Part shown: in pieces, positions 42,385 to 49,850 of the stretch
How the letters are laid out: every line of letters starts with the position of its first letter
Numbering within the stretch: the stretch's first letter is position 1
The notes under the pieces: model-generated
Database searches by the model: none
Told to the model about the DNA's origin: nothing
What the model saw: the letters and a program-made list of their open reading frames with translations, nothing else
Assembly: GCF_900290235.1 (NCBI RefSeq)
Contig: NZ_OLMK01000126.1
Coordinates: forward strand, 1-64,000
Reading direction: 5' to 3'
DNA length: 64,000 bases
Source: Streptomyces sp. MA5143a
Lineage (GTDB): Bacteria > Actinomycetota > Actinomycetes > Streptomycetales > Streptomycetaceae
Made by a program: the position numbers and the translations under genes

Positions 42385-43911
42385 TCAGCCGGTGATCTCG
42401 ACCTTCCCATTCGACCGCGCCGGCTCGTCCGCGTTCGCCGGGGTCCGCTGCGTGACGTCCTTCAGCAGCCCGGCGAGATCCACGCCCGTGGTGGCGCCGA
42501 GGAGTTCCATGCCCTGGGCGACGTTGTCGGCGACCACGCGCGGGATGCGGCCGGCGCCGTCGGTGGAGATGACGGTCATCTTCTCGATGGCCCCGATCGG
42601 CTCGGACGCCTTGGCCACGACCTGCGGCAGCACCTCGACGAGCATCTGGAGGATGGCCGCGTCGCCGTACTGCCCGAACGCGTCCGCCTTCTTCCGCATC
42701 GCCTCGGCCTCGGCGGCGCCCTTCGCGCCGATCGCCGCCGCGTCGGCCTCGCCCTCCAGCCGTACCGCCTCCGCGATCGCCCCACGCCGGGACCGCTCGG
42801 CCTCACCCTGCTTCAGACCCTCGATCGCCTCCGCCTCGGCCAGCGCGCCACGGCGCTGCTTCTCGCCCTCACCGGTCAGCCGGGCCCGCTCGGCCTCCGC
42901 CTGAGCGGCCGCGATGCCCGCCGACTTCTCCGCCTCGGCCTGCTTGACCCGAGCCACCCGCCTGGCCTCCGCCTCCTGCTCCGCCGCGTAGCGCTGGGCG
43001 TCGGCGGGCTTGCGGACCTGGGTGTCGAGCTGCCGGTCGGTCAGCGCGGCCTGCCGTTCGGCGACCTTCTCCTGCTCGGTGAGGATCTCCTGCTGCCGGG
43101 CCGCCTCGGCCAGCGGGCCGGCCGCCGCCGCTCGGGCCGCGGCCTCGTCGGTCTCGGCCTTGATCTCGGCCTGCTTCAGCGCGAACGTCCGCTGCGCGAC
43201 CGCGATCTCCTCCTCGGCCTTCAGCCGGGCCTGCTCGGCGGCCCGCCGGGCGACGGCCTCCGCGATGTCGGCCTCCTGCCTCGCCCGCGCCGCCTCCGGC
43301 CGGCCGAGGTCCTCCAGATAGGACCCCTCGGTGGTGATGTCCTGGATCTGGAAGGCGTCCAGCACCAGACCCTGCCCGGACAGGCTGGCCTCCGCCTCCT
43401 CCGCCACCTGGCCCGCGAAGGCGGCCCGGTCACGGATGACGTCCTCCACGGACATCCGGCCGACGATCGCCCGCAGCGCACCCGACAGCACTTCCTGGGT
43501 GAAGCCGACGATGCCGTCCTGCTGCATCAGGAACCGCTGGGCCGCGGCCCGGATGGAGTCCTCGGTGCCGCCGACCTTGACGATGGCGACGCCGTCGAGG
43601 TTCGCCTTCACGCCGCGCAGGGTGACCGCGCCGCGCACCGCCACCGGGATGTGCCGGGAGGACAGGTCGAGCGTGAACTTCTGCTGCACGAACGGCACGA
43701 CGAACACACCGCCGCCGACCACGACCTTCTGCCCGCTGTTGTCGGTGAACACCCGCCCGGTCTCCGGATCGGTGGCCTTCTTCCCCCGCCGCCCGGTGAC
43801 GATGAACGCCTCGCTCGGCCCGGCCACCTTGTAGCGGGTGATCACCACGAGTGCCAGGAGGACGAGGAGGACCACGACCCCCACCACGGCTACGACGACA
43901 GGACTCATCAC
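42385..43911 (-). CDS. Flotillin-like SPFH/band-7 membrane scaffold protein
   Basis: About 507 residues from ATG 43908 (GTG 43911 precedes it). An N-terminal membrane segment (VVVAVVGVVVLLVLLALVVI) is followed by an SPFH domain (residues about 30-210: PSEAFIVTGRRGKK, VVVGGGVFVVPFVQQKFTLD, SGQGLVLDAFQIQDITTEGS). A long Ala/Glu/Arg-rich coiled coil (residues about 210-420) and a conserved tail (LQMLVEVLPQVVAKASEPIG) complete it. Flotillins organise membrane microdomains. The gene lies downstream of an NfeD-like gene on the same strand, the usual partner. Confidence 0.92.
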   Translation of the reverse strand: MMSPVVVAVVGVVVLLVLLALVVITRYKVAGPSEAFIVTGRRGKKATDPETGRVFTDNSGQKVVVGGGVFVVPFVQQKFTLDLSSRHIPVAVRGAVTLRGVKANLDGVAIVKVGGTEDSIRAAAQRFLMQQDGIVGFTQEVLSGALRAIVGRMSVEDVIRDRAAFAGQVAEEAEASLSGQGLVLDAFQIQDITTEGSYLEDLGRPEAARARQEADIAEAVARRAAEQARLKAEEEIAVAQRTFALKQAEIKAETDEAAARAAAAGPLAEAARQQEILTEQEKVAERQAALTDRQLDTQVRKPADAQRYAAEQEAEARRVARVKQAEAEKSAGIAAAQAEAERARLTGEGEKQRRGALAEAEAIEGLKQGEAERSRRGAIAEAVRLEGEADAAAIGAKGAAEAEAMRKKADAFGQYGDAAILQMLVEVLPQVVAKASEPIGAIEKMTVISTDGAGRIPRVVADNVAQGMELLGATTGVDLAGLLKDVTQRTPANADEPARSNGKVEITG

Positions 43912-43930
43912 AGTGCCCCCGAATCACTTG

Positions 43931-44001
43931 GGAGAAGGAGAAAGAAAGGGAAGAGGAGAAAGAGGGAGGAGAGGAGAGGAGAGGTGAGGAAAGGTGAGGT
44001 G
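43931..44001 (+). repeat. About 70-base polypurine tract between the NfeD-like and flotillin genes
   Basis: From about 43931 to 44001 the plus strand is almost only G and A (GAGAGGAGAGGAGAGG, GAAAGAAAGG and similar), with short GAGGT units at the end. On the coding strand this makes a pyrimidine-rich leader just before the flotillin start. Mirror-symmetric purine runs of this kind can form triplex (H-)DNA. Confidence 0.85.
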
Positions 44002-44009
44002 AGGTGAGT

Positions 44010-44528
44010 TCAGTGGTCGATCTGGCGGACCACTACCGACGTGGCGGACGGCGCCGCCTCCACCCAGACCTCGGCGCCCAGAGCCACGGGTACCGCGCTG
44101 CGCGCGGCGAACTTCACCGGCTGTCCGGCGAGCCGTACCAGTACCTCGCCGTAGCCGTCCGCCGGGATGCCCGTGACCACGTGGCCCGAGGTTCCCACCA
44201 GGTCGTCCCCGGTCGGGGCAAGGGCCGTCCGGTCGTCCATCAGGACACGGCTGAAGCGATACGTCAGCCAGCCCGTGCCCGCCCCCGACACGGCACCCGC
44301 GGCCGTGGCGGCCACGGGGCCGGCGCCCGCCGCACCCATCGCGATGGCCCCCGCGAAGCCGGTCATCGCCAGGAAACCGGCGACGGTCGGCAACGACAGC
44401 CCGTTGAGAACGCCGTCCAACGCACCGTCCAGCGCGCCGTCAAGAACACCCTCGAGAACGCCGTCGAAGACCAGCGACAGGGCGAGCAGCACAACCCCCG
44501 TGATGCCGAGTCCGAGAAACCAGGCCAT
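44010..44528 (-). CDS. NfeD-like membrane protein, flotillin partner
   Basis: 172 residues from ATG 44528, preceded by GAGAGGGGGACGG. Two or three spans: MAWFLGLGITGVVLLALSLV, then PTVAGFLAMTGFAGAIAMGA. Between them is an odd hydrophobic/acidic repeat (GVLEGVLDGALDGALDGVLN). The C-terminus is an OB-fold-like NfeD domain (LVGTSGHVVTGIPADGYGEV, VWVEAAPSATSVVVRQIDH). NfeD proteins partner flotillins in membrane domains, and the order NfeD-flotillin fits. The repeated VLDGALDG segment is encoded by 12-base DNA repeats. Confidence 0.78.
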   Translation of the reverse strand: MAWFLGLGITGVVLLALSLVFDGVLEGVLDGALDGALDGVLNGLSLPTVAGFLAMTGFAGAIAMGAAGAGPVAATAAGAVSGAGTGWLTYRFSRVLMDDRTALAPTGDDLVGTSGHVVTGIPADGYGEVLVRLAGQPVKFAARSAVPVALGAEVWVEAAPSATSVVVRQIDH

Positions 44529-44726
44529 GCGTGCCGTCCCCCTCTCACCCGCCGCTGATCTCCGGCTGACCGGATCCTCACATGCGGGGGCACGCGGTTT
44601 CATTGCCGTGTTCCGGCAATCTTTACGCGTCTTTGATGCCGAGTCGCAGCGCCTGAAGTCGAGCCGAGCCGACCCGGTGGGCGCGGCGCCACCGCGTGGC
44701 GTGCCGGAGCGTCCTACGGTGAGCCG

Positions 44727-45353
44727 GTGCGACTTGTGCCCAGGTGGGCCCTGCTCCCGTCGGTGAGCGCACCCGTCCTGCTGATCGGCGGCTGGACGAT
44801 CGCGGCATTCCTGGAGGGGCCCGCATACGACCCTGTCAAGCAGACGATCAGTGTCCTGGCCGCCTACGGGGCGCCGGGATTCTGGGTGATGACCGGGGCG
44901 CTGCTCGCTCTGGGGCTGTGCCATCTGCTGACCGCCTGGGGGCTGCGTCCGGCCGCGCTCGCCGGACGGGTGGCGCTGGGCGGCGGCGGGGTGGCGGCGT
45001 TCGTGGTGGCTCTGCTCCCGGCGCCGAGCAGTGGGGGCTCCCTGCGCCACGGTTCGGCCGCCGTGGTCGGCTTCGCGCTCCTGGCGGTCTGGCCCGTCCT
45101 GGCCGCCGATCGCAGCGGGGCGGCACCGTGGGGACTGCGTCCGCTGCCCTCGCTCGCGGCGACCGCCGTGATGGGCGCCGGAGCGGTCTGGTTCGTGATC
45201 GAGACGAACGGTCACGGGGCCGCCGGTGTCGCCGAACGTTTCGTGACGTCCTTCCAGTCGCTGTGGCCTTTCATGGTCGTGGTCTCCTGCCTCTGCCATC
45301 CCGGCTCGCGGCCGGGCCGGGGCGACCCCGAGGCGACCGGGTCCCACCGGTGA
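44727..45353 (+). CDS. DUF998-family membrane protein
   Basis: 208 residues from GTG 44727. Six spans: LLPSVSAPVLLIGGWTIAAF, FWVMTGALLALGLCHLLTAW, ALGGGGVAAFVVALLPAPSS, SAAVVGFALLAVWPVLAADR, ATAVMGAGAVWFVIETNGHG and SLWPFMVVVSCLCH. The first loop has the family's YDPVKQTISVLAAYGAPG. The function of DUF998 proteins is unknown. It is divergent from the NfeD-like gene with about 200 bases between; no operon partner. Confidence 0.78.
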   Translation: MRLVPRWALLPSVSAPVLLIGGWTIAAFLEGPAYDPVKQTISVLAAYGAPGFWVMTGALLALGLCHLLTAWGLRPAALAGRVALGGGGVAAFVVALLPAPSSGGSLRHGSAAVVGFALLAVWPVLAADRSGAAPWGLRPLPSLAATAVMGAGAVWFVIETNGHGAAGVAERFVTSFQSLWPFMVVVSCLCHPGSRPGRGDPEATGSHR

Positions 45354-45430
45354 CGGCCGCCGGGCCGGGTGAGGGCGGTCAGCGGCCCGGACAGCCCCGT
45401 CGTCCGTGCGGCGGACGACCGGGACGCCGT

Positions 45431-45490
45431 GGCGACATGCGCCATGGCGACATGCGACGTGGCGACATGCGACGTGGCGACATGCGACGT
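45431..45490. repeat. 15-bp tandem repeat, three perfect copies plus one degenerate
   Basis: GGCGACATGCGACGT at 45446-45460, 45461-45475 and 45476-45490, preceded by a variant at 45431-45445 and followed by decayed units. It lies in the convergent gap between the DUF998 gene and the SpoIIE phosphatase gene, outside supported coding sequence. Confidence 0.9.
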
Positions 45491-45650
45491 GGCGACGTCG
45501 ACGTGCGACGTGGGGACGTGTCGGTGTCGCGGCGGTCGCCGTCCTGCGGGACTGCGGGAGCGGGCGCCGGGGCTCCCGGGGCGCCGAGGAGTACGTCGTG
45601 CAGGGCGTGCGGGCGGAGACGCGCGGCGGCCGAGGGCGGCGCATGGTGTC

Positions 45651-48332
45651 TCAGCGGCCAGGCAGGTTCTGTTCCGCCCAGATCACCTTGCCCTGCGGGG
45701 TGTATCTCGTTCCCCAGCGTTCCGTCAGCTGCGACACCAGGAACAGGCCCCGGCCGCCCTCGTCGGTCGTCGCCGCGTACCGCAGGTGGGGCGAGGTGCT
45801 GCTGCCGTCGGCGACCTCGCAGATCAGGGTGCGGTCGTGGATCAGTCTCAGATGGATCGGCTCGGAGCCGTAGCGGACCGCGTTGGTGACGAGTTCGCTC
45901 AGCACCAGTTCCATGCTGAAGCCGAGTTCCTCCAGCCCCCACGCGTCGAGCTGGGCGGTCACCGCGGCGCGCACCCCGGCGACGGCGGCCGGGTCCGGTG
46001 GTACGTCCCACTCGGCGATCCGGTCCGGCGGCAGCGCGTGCGTGCGGGCGATGAGCAGGGCCACGTCGTCGGCGGGGCGCTCGGGCAGCAGGGACTCCAG
46101 GACCGCCCGGCAGCTGTCCTCCGGCTCGCGGTCGGGGTGGCCCGTCAGGGCCTTGCGCAGCAGCTCCATCCCTTCGTCGAGGTCGCGGCTGCGGTCCTCG
46201 ACGAGGCCGTCGGTGTAGAGGACGAGCTGGGAGCCCTCGGCGATCTCCAGCTCCGCGGTCTGGAAGGGCATGCCGCCCAGGCCCAGCGGCGGACCCGCCG
46301 GCAGGTCGGGGAAGGTGACGTCGCCGTCGGGGTGCACCAGCGCGGGGGCCAGGTGCCCGGCGCGGGCCAGGGTGCAGCGGCGCGTCGTCGGGTCGTAGAT
46401 GGCGTAGAGGCAGGTGGCGCCCACGACGGCGGCGGGGCTCTCCGTGCACGCCTCGTCCTGGTCGATGCGCCCGACCAGGTCGTCGAGGTGGCTCAGCAGT
46501 TCGTCGGGCGGCAGGTCGAGCGTGGAGAAGTTGTGCACCGCGGTCCGCAGCCGTCCCATGGTCGCGGCGGCGTGCAGACCGTGGCCGACGACGTCGCCGA
46601 CGACCATCGCCACCCGGCTGCCCGGCAGCGGGATCACGTCGAACCAGTCGCCGCTCACACCCGACTGGGCCGGCAGGTACCGGTAGCCGACGTCGACGGC
46701 GCTCTGCTCGGGCAGGCCCCGCGGCAGCAGGCTGCGCTGGAGGGTGACCGCCAGGGCGTGCTCGCGCGTGTACCGGCGGGCGTTGTCGATGCTGACGGCG
46801 GCGCGGGCCACCAGCTCCTCCGCCAGCGACAGCTCCTCCTGGTCGAAGGGCTCGTGCTCCGTGGAACGCCAGAAGTTGACCATGCCGAGGACGACACCGC
46901 GGGCCTGGATGGGGGCCGCGATGAGCGAGTGGATGCCGTAGTCCACGATCTGCTCGGTGCGCTCGGGGTCCTGCAGATGCCAGCCCGTCGCGGTCGACAG
47001 GTCGGCGACGAGTTCGGAGCGGCCGGAGCCGTAGCCGCGTGCCTGCGGTGTGGAGGGCAGGAAGTCGATCAGCCGGCCCTTCTCGTAGAGGGGCTGGTCG
47101 TCGCGGATGCCGCACACGGCGACGCGGCGCATGCCCTTCGCGGTGGCCGCCGGTTCCTCGCCGTGCAGGACGGCGTCGGCCAGGTCCACGGTGACGAAGT
47201 CGGCGAAGCGGGGCACGGCGATCCGGGCGAGTTCGTCGGCGGTCTGGATCACGTCCAGGGAGGTGCCGATGCCCAGCCCGGCGTCGTAGAGCAGCTTCAG
47301 CCGCTCGCCGGTGATCTCGGCCCGGCCGGAGACGGCGCGCAGTTCGGTGGAGTCGCGCAGCGTCACCACAGTGCCGCGGGGGCCTCCGCCGCGGTCGGTG
47401 GGCCGCTGGTTGACCACCAGCAGCCGTGGCCCGGCGAGGTGCACCTCGTCGGTGGCCTCGCGGCCGGAGCCGAGCAGCGACGCCATCTCGGGTTCGAGGG
47501 ACGGCAGGTCGGCGACCTGCCTGCCCTCCGCGTCCGGGGGCAGTTCCAGCAGCCGCCTGGCCTCGTCGTTGACGAGCAGCAGCCGGCCCTCCTCGCTGAC
47601 GATGAGCACCCCTTCGCGCACGGAGTGCAGCACCGTGTCGTGGTGCTCGTACATCCGGGACATCTCGTTGGGGGCCAGGCTGTGGGTCTGCCGGCGCAGC
47701 CGCCTGCCGACGAGCGCGGTGGCGGCCGTGGCGACTCCGAGGGCACCGGCCCCGGCGGTCAGGATGACCGGTACCTGCTGGTCAACCAGGCTGGTCACGT
47801 TCTTCACCTTCAGCCCGGCGGAGGCGAGGGCCACCACCTTGCCGCCGCCGTCCTTGATGGGCACGGTCGCCTGGACCTCGTGGCCGAGGGGGCCGTGCAC
47901 GCTCTCGGTGTAGACCTTGCCCGCCAGTGACGGTGCGATCTCTCCCACGAACCGTTTCCCGATGCGGTCCGGCATGGGGTGGGTGTACCGGATGCCCTCG
48001 GTGTCCATCACGACGACGAAGTCGACGCCCGCCGACTTGCGGCCCTCCTCGGTCAGCGGCTGGAGGATCTTCGAGGGGTCGGGGGACCGGAGCGCGGACA
48101 GCACGCCCGGGGAGTGCGCGAACGTCTGCGCCACGGCTATGGATCTCCGTTTGGCCTCGGCACTGGTGTGCCGCTGTGACTGCATGACGAGCGCGAAGAC
48201 GGCGAATGCCACGAGCAGCACCACCAACGCCACCTGGAGGAGGAAGATCTGCCCCGCGACACTCCGCGTGTTTCTGCGCGCCAGAGACCACAGTGGCGAT
48301 ATGCGGCCGACTCGGACAAAACGGTCCTTCAT
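45651..48332 (-). CDS. Membrane sensor SpoIIE/PP2C phosphatase (sensor-PAS-GAF-SpoIIE-HATPase)
   Basis: 893 residues. A membrane span at residues 28-50 (GQIFLLQVALVVLLVAFAVF) begins an extracellular single-Cache-like sensor (VDFVVVMDTEGIRYTHPMPD), closed by a second span near 185. A PAS domain follows (VLIVSEEGRLLLVNDEARRL), then GAF (residues about 355-520), a PP2C/SpoIIE phosphatase with its metal motifs intact (SGDWFDVIPLP, VVGDVVGHGLHAAATMG, RAGHLAPALV, LVLYTDGLVED), and an anti-sigma-type HATPase (SELVTNAVRYGSEPIHLRL). It probably controls an anti-anti-sigma switch in response to an external ligand. It is monocistronic. Confidence 0.9.
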   Translation of the reverse strand: MKDRFVRVGRISPLWSLARRNTRSVAGQIFLLQVALVVLLVAFAVFALVMQSQRHTSAEAKRRSIAVAQTFAHSPGVLSALRSPDPSKILQPLTEEGRKSAGVDFVVVMDTEGIRYTHPMPDRIGKRFVGEIAPSLAGKVYTESVHGPLGHEVQATVPIKDGGGKVVALASAGLKVKNVTSLVDQQVPVILTAGAGALGVATAATALVGRRLRRQTHSLAPNEMSRMYEHHDTVLHSVREGVLIVSEEGRLLLVNDEARRLLELPPDAEGRQVADLPSLEPEMASLLGSGREATDEVHLAGPRLLVVNQRPTDRGGGPRGTVVTLRDSTELRAVSGRAEITGERLKLLYDAGLGIGTSLDVIQTADELARIAVPRFADFVTVDLADAVLHGEEPAATAKGMRRVAVCGIRDDQPLYEKGRLIDFLPSTPQARGYGSGRSELVADLSTATGWHLQDPERTEQIVDYGIHSLIAAPIQARGVVLGMVNFWRSTEHEPFDQEELSLAEELVARAAVSIDNARRYTREHALAVTLQRSLLPRGLPEQSAVDVGYRYLPAQSGVSGDWFDVIPLPGSRVAMVVGDVVGHGLHAAATMGRLRTAVHNFSTLDLPPDELLSHLDDLVGRIDQDEACTESPAAVVGATCLYAIYDPTTRRCTLARAGHLAPALVHPDGDVTFPDLPAGPPLGLGGMPFQTAELEIAEGSQLVLYTDGLVEDRSRDLDEGMELLRKALTGHPDREPEDSCRAVLESLLPERPADDVALLIARTHALPPDRIAEWDVPPDPAAVAGVRAAVTAQLDAWGLEELGFSMELVLSELVTNAVRYGSEPIHLRLIHDRTLICEVADGSSTSPHLRYAATTDEGGRGLFLVSQLTERWGTRYTPQGKVIWAEQNLPGR

Positions 48333-48441
48333 CCGGCCTTTGTAACATCCCTCACCCCTATAGTCACGGGCCCGCCCACGGAGCGGACCGTGCCGAGCGG
48401 TGATCGATCACTTCTCACGCCACTTCACAAGCCACTTCGAT

Positions 48442-48477
48442 CACTTCAGCCACTTCAGCCACTTCAGCCACTTCCGG
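48442..48477. repeat. 9-bp tandem repeat CACTTCAGC
   Basis: Three perfect copies at 48442-48468 and degenerate CACTTC units on both sides (about 48405-48476). They lie in the divergent gap between the SpoIIE phosphatase and the PobA-like gene, so they may influence either promoter. Confidence 0.8.
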
Positions 48478-48578
48478 CACGGATCAGCGGTCCTCCCTCA
48501 TACGTCACTGCCGGAGCCCTCCTCATTCAGGTGATTTTCGTTCAGTAGGGCACTTCACGGCATCTACTATCCCGTCTC

Positions 48579-49778
48579 GTGACAGACAGGAAGATCCGGA
48601 AAGCGACCGATGTGCTCATCCTCGGTGCCGGTCCGGCCGGGCTCGTGCTCGGCAATCTCCTCCAGGACAGCGGCATCGACTGCGTCGTCCTGGAACGTGC
48701 CGAGCCCGCGCACCTGCGGACACGGGCACGCGCCGGGTTCCTGGCCGCCGGCACCGTGGGGATCCTGGAGCGGCACGGACTGGCCGAGGGGCTGCACCGG
48801 CACGGACAGGCCCACAGCACCTGCGAGTTCCGCACCATGGACGGCCGGTTCCGGCTGGACTACGGCCGGCTCGGGCGGGGCGAGCGGCACACCGTCTACC
48901 CCCAACAGCTGCTGGTCACCGATCTGTTGGAGCGGTTCACGGCCTCCGGCGGGCGCGTCGAGTTCGCCACCGAGGCCATGGCCGTGCGCGACGCCGACAC
49001 CGGCCGCCCCTCGGTGACCGTACGCGAGGCGGACGGGCGGCCCGCCACCTGGCGAGCACGGTACGTGGCCGGGTGCGACGGACGGCACGGCGCCGCACGG
49101 CGGTCGCTGCCGGCGGGTTCGGTACGCCGCCACCACCACGACCACGGCGTGACCTGGCTCGGTCTGCTCGCCGAGGCGCCGCCCAGCCTGGACGCCGTCG
49201 GGTACGCGGTGCACGAGCGGGGCTTCGCCGGGCACATGGCCCGCACGAGCGGGATCACCCGCTACTACCTCCAGTGCGAGCGCGGCACCCCGGCCGACGC
49301 CTGGTCCGAGGACCGGATCTGGGAGGAGCTGGAACTGCGGATGCGGGCGGCGGAGTACGGGCCGCTGCACCGGGGCCGTGTCACACGGCGGGCCGTCGTC
49401 GACCTGGAGTCCGACGTGCTCGAACCGCTGCGTCACGGGGCGCTGTTCCTGGTGGGCGACGCCGCCGGCCTCATCAGCCCGTCCGCGGCGAAGGGCGCCA
49501 ACCTCGCCGTCCTGGAGGCCTCGCTCCTCGCCCGCGCCCTCGCCGACGACCTCCTCCACGGCGATACCGAGGGGCTCGACGCGTACTCCGCGCGGTGCCT
49601 GACGTACATCTGGCGGGCGCAGGAGTTCTCCCACTGGATGATCGGCCTGTTGCACGGCCCGTCCGGCTCGGACGGCGCCGCCCTGTTCCACAACTCCCTG
49701 CGGCGCTCCCGCCTCGCCTCGCTGCGCACCTCACGCAGTCACCAGGACTGGTTCGCCGAGCACTACGTCGGCGTGTGA
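48579..49778 (+). CDS. PobA-like FAD-dependent aromatic monooxygenase
   Basis: 399 residues from GTG 48579. FAD-binding motifs of group A flavoprotein hydroxylases are present: VLILGAGPAGLVLGNLLQDS (residues about 12-31), the DG motif ARYVAGCDGRHGAARRSL, and FLVGDAAGLISPSAAKGANL near residue 290. The layout matches 4-hydroxybenzoate 3-monooxygenase (PobA). It is followed after 72 bases by a long methyltransferase gene on the same strand. This pairing suggests hydroxylation then methylation of an aromatic specialised metabolite rather than simple 4-hydroxybenzoate breakdown, since no ring-cleavage genes are nearby. Confidence 0.85.
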   Translation: MTDRKIRKATDVLILGAGPAGLVLGNLLQDSGIDCVVLERAEPAHLRTRARAGFLAAGTVGILERHGLAEGLHRHGQAHSTCEFRTMDGRFRLDYGRLGRGERHTVYPQQLLVTDLLERFTASGGRVEFATEAMAVRDADTGRPSVTVREADGRPATWRARYVAGCDGRHGAARRSLPAGSVRRHHHDHGVTWLGLLAEAPPSLDAVGYAVHERGFAGHMARTSGITRYYLQCERGTPADAWSEDRIWEELELRMRAAEYGPLHRGRVTRRAVVDLESDVLEPLRHGALFLVGDAAGLISPSAAKGANLAVLEASLLARALADDLLHGDTEGLDAYSARCLTYIWRAQEFSHWMIGLLHGPSGSDGAALFHNSLRRSRLASLRTSRSHQDWFAEHYVGV

Positions 49779-49850
49779 GGACGAGGTCGTTGCGCCGTCT
49801 CCCACCGCTTTCGCCTCCCCTTCCGCGTATCTGAATGAGGAACTCCGCAC

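Noticed and set aside
45431..45490. CRISPR-like array
   Set aside because: Units are 15 bp and directly adjacent with no spacers, so it is a simple tandem repeat. No cas genes are present.
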